From NCBI GenBank assembly GCA_023205875.1, contig CP060762.1, positions 372,001-436,000 on the forward strand: a stretch of 64,000 nucleotides of DNA, written 5' to 3'. This stretch comes from Chloropicon primus (taxonomy: Eukaryota > Chlorophyta > Chloropicophyceae > Chloropicales > Chloropicaceae). A program made the translations under genes and the position numbers. The notes under the pieces are model-generated. The model had not been told where the DNA came from. It did not search any database and worked only from the letters and a program-made list of their open reading frames with translations. This document shows positions 1 through 9,500 of this stretch, piece by piece. Numbering within the stretch: position 1 is the first letter of the stretch; the number at the start of each line of letters is the position of its first letter.

Positions 1-159
1 GCAGGACTAAGTTTTTTGCGGGAGGGTCAAGGGAAAGATAAGCTTTTGATGGCCCGATGCATTGGCAAAGAGTTTCTATAAATCGAAAATTGAATCAAAA
101 AAGAAAAGAATTACATCAGCACGGCACAGCGCAACGAGTTCATCCTTACCGAGTGCCCC

Positions 160-2571
160 TCACTCATTGATGCACATCTTCGACACAAGGTCCGTCACAG
201 AAGAGGACAGCGTTCCAAGCTCCAATTCCAGCCCAGAGACTTCGTCCGCATCTGCACCCTTCCTGGAGGACCTCTGAATGAACTGGACCGTCTTTTTGTG
301 GAGCTCTTCCACCAAATTGTACTCGTCCTCCTCCAAGACTTCTGAGAGTTGCTTCAGGGCAAACGACAAGAGCTTCCCAGGCAAATTCAGCATGCAGTCC
401 TTCTTCCTGGCATATATGAGGGGAACCGCGATTGCGATCGTAGAAGTCAGCACCTGGTTCGAGTTCAGGCTCGTGAGGAGCTCGTTTTGGTACTCTTTCA
501 CTGTCTTCTGCTCAAGCTTTTTGTCAAGCTTTGGAATCCTCTTCCCGCAGAATTCGGAGGAAGCATCTTCAACTTGAATGATGGCCTCCTCCAGCCCCTT
601 CTTCTGGATGCAGCCAACAAGCTCCACTGCGCTCTTTGAGATGTCCTTGGGAAGCGCTTTCGCTACAGTCAGCCTCTCCTTGTCCGTGAGGCTCTTCGTG
701 CTTTTCGAGAGTTCACTGACTTCGTCGCCCAGGTCTTGACCTATGCCGAACGCTTGGAGCGCGCTGAGCTTGAGAATGTCATCCACCTGGGGGAGGACCG
801 CCGTCCTGACAAGGTGGCGGTCCAGCTGCGAATGAGTCGCGTTCATTTCCGAGTCGCTGTCGCCCTCTTCCTCAGTCTTAGGAATCAAAATCCACAAGGA
901 TTTGGAATAGACAGAGAGCTGGTGAGCTCTCTTGATGACTGACTGAGAGAGTGCCTCAGACCGCACTCTCCTCGCCTCGGCATCGGCCTTGAGGTTCTGC
1001 TTCAGTGCTTCCCTGTGCTCGCTGTGCGCAAAGTGGATGAAGTGGCTTGACAACGCATGCAGGAGCGTGACATCGTCCCCGGTGTATTCCAGCTCATCGT
1101 CCACGACCCTCAGGAATTCTTCTATGCTGCCCCGAGAGGGAAGGGTGCTTGCATCATCATCTCCGACTTGGTCCCTTTGGGGTAAGGAGCTCCCGGCGCT
1201 CTTCTTCCCCTTTGCCGCCCCCTTGCCACCCTTCTTCCCCTTCTTCCCCTTCTTCCCCTTCCCCTTCCCCGTGTCCCAATCATCGTCATCATCAGAGTCT
1301 TCTTCTCGGGGCGCGGCCTCCGCGCTCCTCCCTTTCTTCCCCTTGGCACCGCCCTCTTTGGCCTTGGCCGCCTTTTTCTGCTCCATGATCTCCTGGGCCC
1401 GCTTCAGCACGCCGTCCTTGACGGCGGTCTTGCACTTGTCGCAGAACGCCTTGCTCACGAAGCAGGTGTCCGCCAGCAGGACGCCGACGGCCGAGGACAC
1501 GAGCTGGTTCACTTTCGGGGCCAGCCGGACGATGTCTCTCACGTCCCCGCCCGAGAATGGCGAGGGCAGGTGCTGAGTCATGTCGACGTAGGTGCCGCTC
1601 GAAACGCAGTCGTCCAGTGCGGCGTCCAGGGGCGGGAGCACCTCTGCCGAGGCAAAGACGCTCTCGAGCGAGAACCCTTCCGGAAACCTTTCCCGGAGGT
1701 ACTTGTCGGGCTTCTGAATCCCGAGCTTCTTCAAGGTCTCGTACTCGACGTAACCGTTCGACTTGAAGAAGGACAGGGCGCTCTCCTCCTGCACCTTCCC
1801 GTACAGGGTCGGCGTCCATATCATCGACCCCTTCTGGTACGTGCCGCAGACCTCCGACGCGCCGATCAGGCTGCTCACGATGTTCGGAATCAGGGCGTTG
1901 AGCGCGACGTCGTGTACCTTGAGCCTCGCGCACGCGCTCTTCAGGCTCAGCGGAGCGGCTGATCCCCTCAGAACTCCCCTCACGATCGCCCTCACCCGAG
2001 CGATGTAGACCGGGGTGTACACCAGGCCCGACTGGATCTGCCCGTCGATGACGCTCCCTATCTTGCTCTCCACGGTCCTGGTCACCAAGTCCGCGCTGAG
2101 GTCGTACGTCTTCGCCACCTCCCCGATCGTGACCTTGCCCCTCTGCTGCAGCGTCTCGTTGATCTCCACGCTGATGTCGTCAAAGTACTTTCGAGTCAGA
2201 AGCTCCCCGTCGATCAATTTGATGTCGCCGTCCCCACCGCCCTCGGCCAGCAACCTCGCGGCCTTCTCGCAGTGTACGATGTCCACGTCCAGCAGGGGCG
2301 GAAGCTCCGCCAGGGCAACCCTCCCCCCGAGCCTGTCCACGGTGCCCCTCACCTCCTCCCTCAGCCTCCTCTCCGTGAGGTACTCTCGGCCGGTCACCGT
2401 GTGGAGCAAGGCGTTGTCCTCCTGAGACCCCACAAGACCCTTCTCCTTGAGCTTGCTCACGAGCTCCACCACATTCCTCTCCGACAACCGCGCCGTCGTC
2501 TTCGTCTCCTGGGCGGTGCTCAGCTGGGCCATAAGCTCCTCCAGGCTCACCCCGTCGTCCTCCATCATCAT
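160..2571 (-). CDS. UFL1: E3 UFM1-protein ligase 1 homolog
   Basis: This 803-residue protein matches UFL1, the E3 ligase that passes UFM1 to targets such as ribosomal protein uL24 at the ER. The N-terminal half has the family's run of winged-helix-like segments: an N-terminal segment beginning SLEELMAQLSTAQ, then a Tyr-Phe-Asp-Asp-Ile motif near residue 130. The length is close to the usual 790 or so residues. Residues about 397-460 form a Lys/Gly-rich and acidic low-complexity insert with KGKKGKKGKK runs; a charged linker at this place is known in UFL1. The start is the first of three consecutive ATGs (2571, 2568, 2565). It is a single exon, divergent from the gene at 3049, so the 477-bp gap probably holds both promoters. 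The family call rests on remembered similarity and is strong. Confidence 0.88.
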   Translation of the reverse strand: MMMEDDGVSLEELMAQLSTAQETKTTARLSERNVVELVSKLKEKGLVGSQEDNALLHTVTGREYLTERRLREEVRGTVDRLGGRVALAELPPLLDVDIVHCEKAARLLAEGGGDGDIKLIDGELLTRKYFDDISVEINETLQQRGKVTIGEVAKTYDLSADLVTRTVESKIGSVIDGQIQSGLVYTPVYIARVRAIVRGVLRGSAAPLSLKSACARLKVHDVALNALIPNIVSSLIGASEVCGTYQKGSMIWTPTLYGKVQEESALSFFKSNGYVEYETLKKLGIQKPDKYLRERFPEGFSLESVFASAEVLPPLDAALDDCVSSGTYVDMTQHLPSPFSGGDVRDIVRLAPKVNQLVSSAVGVLLADTCFVSKAFCDKCKTAVKDGVLKRAQEIMEQKKAAKAKEGGAKGKKGRSAEAAPREEDSDDDDDWDTGKGKGKKGKKGKKGGKGAAKGKKSAGSSLPQRDQVGDDDASTLPSRGSIEEFLRVVDDELEYTGDDVTLLHALSSHFIHFAHSEHREALKQNLKADAEARRVRSEALSQSVIKRAHQLSVYSKSLWILIPKTEEEGDSDSEMNATHSQLDRHLVRTAVLPQVDDILKLSALQAFGIGQDLGDEVSELSKSTKSLTDKERLTVAKALPKDISKSAVELVGCIQKKGLEEAIIQVEDASSEFCGKRIPKLDKKLEQKTVKEYQNELLTSLNSNQVLTSTIAIAVPLIYARKKDCMLNLPGKLLSFALKQLSEVLEEDEYNLVEELHKKTVQFIQRSSRKGADADEVSGLELELGTLSSSVTDLVSKMCINE

Positions 2572-3048
2572 CGCGTCCTCCTCCGTTAAAAATCGTTCTA
2601 CCCAACCAATTGGAGCGTCGAAGGGGTCGTTCGAACGGTCGACGGAAACCTCGCGAGACGTAACTTCGTTTGAGCCGACTTGCGCGAGACCTCGCAGGTT
2701 GGCTCAAGTTCCGCGCGACACGCAAGTCCGCAACAACCTCCAAGGCACCGATCGATCGATGGCGATCGAAATTTTTTTTTGATGAATTAGTGAAAATTTT
2801 TCTCTTTTTCCCAGGGAGAGGAAAAAACCTGCGAGGGGCTTCATCTCCGTAACGGCGAGAGGAGGGGTCAGCGGCAGATCCCGGTCCGGGGCAGTTCATT
2901 TTGTGCGGAGGGGAGTGAGGACAGCTGGGAGCGAGGTACTGATCCGCTTGGACGAAGGAGACGCCGACATTGGGGCTTTGATCGTTCTCGGAAGCGGCGT
3001 CTTTGTTGTTGTTGTGAAGCAGGCAGGAGCACGATAGTATCACCACTC
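2572..3048. other. Divergent intergenic region
   Basis: The 477 bp between two divergent genes should contain both promoters and 5' leaders. I see an A/T tract near 2770-2800, but no TATA box or repeat I would defend. Confidence 0.4.
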
Positions 3049-4269
3049 ATGGCGGGTGGAGGGGATTCGGACCCATCATCGGGGGGTCGCTCGTACAAGA
3101 ATCCGCTCAAGCACGCGAGGACCAGGGGCTTCCTGACGTCGATCGAGGAGGTTTCTCCGGAGGGATCCCCTCACAAGGGCCAGGACGAGGCCGCGCAAGG
3201 AAGCGCGAGGAACCAGGACGACGGCAGCAACTCCCTCAGGAGGGTGGACGCCCTGTCCAAGTCTGCGACGGATCCGTTCAACCAGCCGATCGGCAGGGGG
3301 GACGCGGCTTATAGCAGCAATGAGACGCCGTGCTACAACTACTCCCTGCGGGAATACCTGGACAAGATCACCTCCAAGTTCGAGGACGCGGGCGGCAGGC
3401 AATCCATGTTCCGAAAGCTGCGCAGGCAGAGGACGAGGTTCCTGGAGAGGAACGACTCGAACCGCTGGTCGAACACGTCCTCCGAGTCGGGGGCGCTGCA
3501 CCGCAGCTGCGGGAGCGACGGGGCGGGGTCACTGAGGTCCAGGGGTCACGAGTGCCTCATCCTCACGAACAGAATCCTTTCGTTCGTCCTCATGGCCCTC
3601 GCCATCGTGCTCATCTTTGGCGTCCTCATCAGCATGGCGGTCCTGACGCCCCAAGCGAAGACGGTTCTGGTCCGCACGGGACGCATGTTCGGCGAGCAGG
3701 CCATCGTGTTCAGCAACGTCACCATCGAGGACACCACAATGGACGGGCTCACCCTGAAGAACTTGCCCAACATCGGGGACGTGGTCGGATCGATGTTCGG
3801 GATGGATCCCGTCACGAGCATGTCCAAGTCGGCCGAGTCGCCTGAGTGGAGGTGGCCCTGGGAGGACCCTCCGCCGTCCGAGGCCGAGGAGATCGAGCTG
3901 AAGGACGCAAAGGAGGCGAAGAAGTCGGAGGAGTTGGAGGTCCTTTCGGTGCTTGAGGAGCCAAAGGACGCCTTCCTGGAGTGGTGCGAGGCGGCTCCCT
4001 GCGCGAAAGCCCTCCGGGACAAGTGCCCCCAGATCAAAATCGGGCTGGAGAAGGGGAGCAACGGCCCGGTCCCCGTCCTGCCGTTCCCAAAGGAGTTCTG
4101 CGCCGCATTCAGGCAGCTGAACCGGTCCAGGTGCCTCTGCGACAAGAACATCCAGAGCATCCCGGACGGGGAGAGGCTCTTCCAGACCAGGTCGCTGATC
4201 TCGAGCATGTGCGGCTTCAGGGACGAGCTGAAAAAGTGCGGAGGCGCCGGGCCGGGGACCTCCGGGTGA
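3049..4269 (+). CDS. Single-pass membrane protein with Cys-rich C-terminal domain
   Basis: This 406-residue protein is not one I recognise. Residues 1-165 are polar and basic. One strong hydrophobic segment spans about residues 168-200 (ILSFVLMALAIVLIFGVLI). An acidic linker follows, and a compact C-terminal domain (about 311-402) holds eight cysteines, including one CxC (CLC). The order C-C-C-C-CxC-C-C recalls the plant eight-cysteine lipid-transfer fold, but the adjacent CC pair of that fold is absent, so this is only a resemblance. The likely topology places the Cys-rich domain in the ER/Golgi lumen or outside the cell. The start ATG at 3049 follows the divergent promoter shared with UFL1. 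It is convergent with the next gene. GC-rich codon use matches the neighbours, so it is probably a real expressed gene. Confidence 0.75.
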   Translation: MAGGGDSDPSSGGRSYKNPLKHARTRGFLTSIEEVSPEGSPHKGQDEAAQGSARNQDDGSNSLRRVDALSKSATDPFNQPIGRGDAAYSSNETPCYNYSLREYLDKITSKFEDAGGRQSMFRKLRRQRTRFLERNDSNRWSNTSSESGALHRSCGSDGAGSLRSRGHECLILTNRILSFVLMALAIVLIFGVLISMAVLTPQAKTVLVRTGRMFGEQAIVFSNVTIEDTTMDGLTLKNLPNIGDVVGSMFGMDPVTSMSKSAESPEWRWPWEDPPPSEAEEIELKDAKEAKKSEELEVLSVLEEPKDAFLEWCEAAPCAKALRDKCPQIKIGLEKGSNGPVPVLPFPKEFCAAFRQLNRSRCLCDKNIQSIPDGERLFQTRSLISSMCGFRDELKKCGGAGPGTSG

Positions 4270-4413
4270 CAAGGAAGGAGGGAGCGTGTGGAGAACCCGT
4301 GTCAAGACATCCTGCAGTGTTTGTGTGCAATTAAATCTTTTTCTTTTGACTTACACTTTGAACGAGCAGTTTTCTTCTTCTCTTCTCTTCTCCTCTTGTT
4401 TCTTTCTTTCTTT

Positions 4414-5154
4414 TCAAGTGTCGTTGAAGCGGATGGCTCCGCTCTTCAGCACCACCGAGAAGGTCGCGAGCATCAGCACCACGAGGAGAGAGAAGCTCAG
4501 GGCGAGGACGACCTGGGTCAGCGTGATCTGCGGCTGCCACCATGGTCGGTCCTTGTCCTCGTAGTCCCCTTGGACATCTACCGTCCGGGCGTCCGCCTTG
4601 AAGGGCGACATGAGCTTCTGGCTGCTGATGGACCCGAGGCTTCCCCCCTCCCCCTGCCCGGGAGCACTCTGCTTCTTCGCCGCGAACGGGCTGCTCTGCT
4701 TCCCCGACGCCTTGGACGCGAAGGGGCTCTGGGCCGCCGGCTTCTTCTTCGTCGTGGTCCCTCCGGAGAACGGGCTCTTGGATTCCGTGGACTCCACGGC
4801 CGCGAAGGGGCTCCGCGACCCCTCGTCGCTCCCCGCGGCCGGCTGGTAGTTCTGCGCGGTCTCCCCGAGCTCCTCCACTCCCCTGAGCTCCTTCGAGTCC
4901 CTCTTCAGCAAGCTCCTCACCTTCTCGGTGCTGTAGTCGTACAACTCCTCCTCCTCGTCCTCCTCCTTGGCCCGACGACGAATCGACCAAGAAGAAGAAG
5001 AAGAGCCTCGTCCCTCTCTTCTCGCGACGACAAACCTGGACGACGACGACGACGACGACGACAGAAGAGACTGACGTCTCCTTCTCGCGATCTTCACCCT
5101 CGAGGACGAGCAACAAGCAGCGCTCCCACTCCCACGGACGGCCAACGTCAACAT
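4414..5154 (-). CDS. Plastid-type membrane protein with SPF repeats
   Basis: The 246-residue product starts at the ATG at 5154; the frame is open further upstream but has no ATG there. Residues 1-60 are rich in Ser, Arg and Ala with few acids, like a green-algal plastid transit peptide. An acidic stretch and a central region follow, carrying five copies of a short Ser-Pro-Phe motif (SPFAA, SPFSG, SPFAS, SPFAA, SPFKA) about 12-25 residues apart. The C-terminus has one transmembrane helix (TQVVLALSFSLLVVLMLAT) ending in GAIRFNDT. I infer a thylakoid or envelope protein with a repeat-bearing stromal domain. The family is unknown to me; the conserved look of the C-terminus suggests a plant/algal plastid family. 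The SPF motifs could be docking or phosphorylation sites. Confidence 0.65.
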   Translation of the reverse strand: MLTLAVRGSGSAACCSSSRVKIARRRRQSLLSSSSSSSSRFVVARREGRGSSSSSWSIRRRAKEEDEEEELYDYSTEKVRSLLKRDSKELRGVEELGETAQNYQPAAGSDEGSRSPFAAVESTESKSPFSGGTTTKKKPAAQSPFASKASGKQSSPFAAKKQSAPGQGEGGSLGSISSQKLMSPFKADARTVDVQGDYEDKDRPWWQPQITLTQVVLALSFSLLVVLMLATFSVVLKSGAIRFNDT

Positions 5155-5536
5155 CCCTCTCTCTCTGTCGCTTTTCTTCTTTTCTTCTCCGTTCAAGACG
5201 ACACGGAAGAAAACGCCGCCGAAGCACGCGAGACCGAGAGACCAAACAAAAAAACGAAAGAACGAAAGACTCCTCCACCTCCTCTCTCTTGCCGATCGAT
5301 CGCCGATATGATCGATCGCGGCGCGATCGGCTTCTGCTTCTCTTCCTTCCCCTTGTCCTGAAGCGCTGATACATGTTCGCTCTGTGACGTTATTTATTTG
5401 GGCGGGAAACCGCTCCCCTTGCCGAGTAGAAATCCCTTGTTGGGGCGAGATTGAAAAAAGGAAGAGGACGGACGGCGATTCGATCGATCGTTATACCAAT
5501 CGCCGATCGGCCAGCAGAGGGCCGGGGCACGTGAGC
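5155..5536. other. Divergent intergenic region
   Basis: The 382 bp between divergent plastid-type genes contains several GATCGATC-like palindromes (5294-5333 and 5478-5512). Their repetition suggests shared promoter elements, but I cannot assign a factor. Confidence 0.35.
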
Positions 5537-6502
5537 ATGGCGATGATGAGGGCGGCGGCGCTGAGGAGGACGAGGAAGGAGGCTTCGATCCTCGCAAAAT
5601 CCCCCTCCTCTTCTTCTTCCTCCTCCTCTTCGGTCGCGCATGCGCGTTGGACGCCTTCTTCTTCTCCTTCTTCTTCTTTGCACCGCATGGCCATGTTCAT
5701 GCATGGACTGCATGGACTCCATGGTGGTCGTGGTGGTAATGGTGGTGGTGGTGTCGCGAGAGCTTCCGTAGGGGACGTTGACTCGATGGAGGCGGAGGCC
5801 TTGCGGTCGCCCCTCTCTTCTCCCGCGGGGTCGACGACGAGGAAGGCGACGAAGAGGTACCGAGGTTCTCGCCCCAAGGTTGCGGTGGACGTCGACGAGG
5901 TTCTCGCCCAGTTCCTCCTGTCCCTGAACTCGTACTACGAGGACAGGTTCAGCAAGAGGTACGGCATCGAGCACTACGACGAGTACTACTTTTGCAAGAT
6001 CTGGGACTGCTCGCCGGACGACTCGAACGACATCGTGCACCAGTTTTTTGACTCCCACCACTTCAGGGACGGGATAGTTCCCGTGCCCGGCGCCCTGCAG
6101 GCGCTGAGGGAGCTGAGGACCAAGTGCGACCTCGTGGTGATCACTTCGAGGCAGAACGCGATCAGGAGCGCCACAGAGAGGTGGGTGGAGTCTCACTTTC
6201 CCGGAGTCTTCGAGGACCTGTTCTTCTGCAACCACTTTGCGCTGGACGGGGAGAGCGTGAGCAAAGCGGAGATGTGCTCGAGGGTCGGGGCGGACTTGCT
6301 CATCGACGACAACCCCGGCTACGCCTCGGACTGCGCGGGGAGCGGGCTCGATGTGATCCTGTTCGACTACAAGTCCAGCTACCCTTGGAGCAAGGCCTGC
6401 GAGGAGCACGAGAACATAAGGAGGTGCGCGGACTGGGAGGAGATCCTGGACAAGATAGAGGAGCTGTACTTCCGTCCCACCCTTCCTCCGATCGGGGCCT
6501 AG
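5537..6502 (+). CDS. HAD-type 5'(3')-deoxyribonucleotidase-like protein
   Basis: The 321-residue product starts at ATG 5537 (MAMMRAAALRRTRKE); the frame upstream is open but lacks an ATG. Residues 1-110 are low-complexity Ser/Gly/Arg and look like an organelle-targeting leader, with a second possible start inside (MAMFMHGLHG). The HAD domain follows. Motif I is DVDEV near residue 117, giving the nucleophile and general-acid aspartates; motif II is VITSR; motif III/IV is LLIDDNPGYA near residue 256. These match the NT5C family, which removes phosphate from deoxynucleoside monophosphates. The presence of the catalytic aspartates suggests an active enzyme, but the substrate is an inference. A TGTAA lies 52 nt after the stop (6554-6558). 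It is convergent with the next gene. Confidence 0.78.
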   Translation: MAMMRAAALRRTRKEASILAKSPSSSSSSSSSVAHARWTPSSSPSSSLHRMAMFMHGLHGLHGGRGGNGGGGVARASVGDVDSMEAEALRSPLSSPAGSTTRKATKRYRGSRPKVAVDVDEVLAQFLLSLNSYYEDRFSKRYGIEHYDEYYFCKIWDCSPDDSNDIVHQFFDSHHFRDGIVPVPGALQALRELRTKCDLVVITSRQNAIRSATERWVESHFPGVFEDLFFCNHFALDGESVSKAEMCSRVGADLLIDDNPGYASDCAGSGLDVILFDYKSSYPWSKACEEHENIRRCADWEEILDKIEELYFRPTLPPIGA

Positions 6503-6587
6503 GCTCCCAGGACTTCCCTTGTACTACTCTTCTTCTTCTTCTCCTTGAAAACGTGTAAAAAAAACAAAAACTCAACTATATCACACA

Positions 6588-9500
6588 TTACAATAGACTC
6601 TCGAGGGCCCCGACCGCGAAGAGGGACAGGTAGAGCGTGGCCGCGACATTCCCCTCCGGCGTCAGCATCGTGATTTCGGCCTCCGAGAGGTCCTTCATAT
6701 CCTTGAAGATGTCCATGAGGCTCACCTCGCAGTAAGCGATGTCCTGGAACTTGGAGTCGCTCTCTCCCTGACCGGCGCCCCCCTTCCCCTCCGCAACCAA
6801 GCAGAACGGGATGCTGCTCTCGACCTCGTTGCCGTCAGCGATCAGGGTGAGGAGGTGCTCCCGGATGTCCTGGTGGGTCTCGCTGTCTATGCAGAACACC
6901 TGGGTGTGGGAGAAGTCCACTACTTTGCTGATTTTCGGCCGCATTGGCGTGCACTGGCTCTTCGCGTCGACGAAGGTCGTCATGAAATCGAAGACCACGC
7001 AGAGCTGCTCCACGGCGGAGTTCTCCATCATGTCCTCGGACAAGACCACCTTGGAGACGTGGATGACGATGTTGGATGTCAAATCCGGGAGCTTCAAGTT
7101 GGCGTGCTCAAGTCCCACAAACGAGCTCTTCTCCTCCGGGACTTGACTGCTCAGTCCGTCATCGTGCTCCTCCGCCGCGTCATGGATCTCGATCTCTTCG
7201 GCGTCACCCCCCTCCTCCTCCTTGTCGTCTTCCTCAATCTCGGCCGCGATTTCACTCTCGTGGACGATTTCCACTTCCTGGGGCTCCTCTGGCGCAGGAT
7301 CATCGGCGTTCTCCCCCTCCTGGACAATCGGCGCGGGCAGTTGTGCGGCCTCCAACTTCACCATTTCAGAAAGGACCGTGTAGTTCTCGGTCTGCTTCTC
7401 GGCGACGGTTTCGGACTCCTCCGTCACCTCAGGCTCTGGTTCTAGCTGAGGCGGGAAGGGGCTGTCCCTCTGGGATGCCATCCTGTCGACCCACTGCACG
7501 TGCACCTTCACCTTGCCCACCTCCTGGCCACTCCTCGAGTGCAGGGGATACACGCTGTCGATGGGAATGCCGTCCGCAAGATCTTTAATGGCGATCTTGC
7601 ACTCGCCGATGAAGCTGCCTTCCAGGGTCTCGCTGTCGTGGAAGCATTTGAGCTCAAGGTCTGAAGAGTGCAGGGCGTCCCTCAGCTCCGGGCTCCACTT
7701 TGCCTTGAGCAAGTTCTTGTCCTTGAAGACGGGGTCTTTCCCAGTGCCAAACACAGTGTCGTGCTCAGGGAAGTCCAGTAACTTGTAGTTGAAGTAAGCA
7801 ACGATGTCCTCGCCCTTTGTATCGGGAAGAGCGAGGCCAGCGCAGCTCTCAATAAGGATTTCGATGCCCGTTGTCATGTACCCGTGGTCGTCCGAATCCA
7901 ATTCTGGGAGGCTCGAGTCCACCTTCAGTTCTCTGACCAAGTTGTTCTGGAACTCAATGCTGTAGAAAAGCTTGCCCAGAAGCTTGCCCCCATTGCCGAA
8001 AACGTCGCAGGCCCTCAAGTTCCCAGAGTACTTGTCCGAAAGCATCTGCCTGAGCGGAATTTCAGCGGCTCCGACCACCTGGTAATCCAATCCGCTCACT
8101 CTGTTCACCTCCACAACAACATTTCTGGAATTCATGTAACTGATGAAGAAGTTGTCCACCGCCACGACAAATTGGAAGCTTGTGTCCAAACGCGGCTTCA
8201 GGCCCTGCACGACATCGCTCGTTTGCGGCTCATGCTCGTAGAAGTCGACGACCAAGAACGTTGAGGTGCTCGCGTCGAAACCGGTGTTTTCGACGTAGGA
8301 TACACTGTGCATCGACAGGATCAGAAGGTCCTCGTTCTCTTTCAGCTCGATATCTTGCAACATGTCTTCCTCGTTCTTGAGCTTCTGCGACGGGTCCACC
8401 CCCTCTGAGCTGAAGCAGAGCTTCGCCTCAAGCTTGCTGATTCTCTCCTGCTTCATCGTGAGCTCCCCCTGATACGCTCCGAGCCTCTTGTCGTACGAGG
8501 CCTTGGCACTATCCAGCTGGTTCTTCAAGGACTCGTTCTCTGCGATCAGGTTTGTGCACCTCTGCTCTTCGTGCCTGAGCACGAGGTTCAACTTCTCGAG
8601 CTCCAGCGTCTGTTTGGCATACGCTTCCTGCAGGTGCTTCAACTCGTAGCTCATCTCCTTCTCGGAGCCCGTCATGGTAACGCTCATCATGGCAGATTCA
8701 ATCGGGTCAGTGGGATCAAGCTGCTGCTTGGCCTCATCATTCTTCAGCGCCTGGTACACCTTGAGCTTCTCGTTCGCTGCCTCCAGCTCGATCTTGACTT
8801 TCGCAACCTCCTTGACGGCATTGTCGCGCTCAACTCTCACGGACAACATGTCGGCCCCCGAGTAGGACCCCGCGGTCGACAGCTGCTTCTTCATGCTCGC
8901 GAGCTCTCTCCGAAGCTCAGTCTCCCTGAGCTCCGCTGCATTTCTTTGCTTCTGGTGCTCTATCGCGTCCCACCTGGCGTTCTTGAGCTCGTTGAGAGCG
9001 GCCTGCGGTGCCTTGATTGCGCTGCTCATCAGCTGGTGGTTCTCTTTCTCCAGCTCAAGGATGTCTTTCTGCGCCTGTTCCAGAAGGGGCTTGAGGTCCC
9101 TGGCCCCCTGGATGTCAAACACGAGCTTCTTCTGCTCCACCTCCAGCATCATGCAATGCTTCCTTTCTTCTGCGAGCTTCTTGTTTGTTTCCTCCAGCTG
9201 GTCGACCAATCTCTTCTGGGCAGCCTTCATGTCCTCCACCATCCTTTGGGAGTCTCCATATCGGTTCTCGAGCCTATCGATCTGCCTGCGCGCCACCGCG
9301 ATCTCGGAAAACTGCTTGTCGCTTGGCAGGTCCGGCATCCCGAGCTGGAAGGACGAGGGCGCGTCAGTCAAGCCGAGGTTCTTTTGGATCACGGACAGGG
9401 ACCTCTCGAGGGGCTCCTGCTTGGGCTTCTTTGGAAGCTTGTCCTTGTTGATCACGCCGAAAGTGACCAGGACATCAAGGAACATCGTTTGGCCGTGGCC

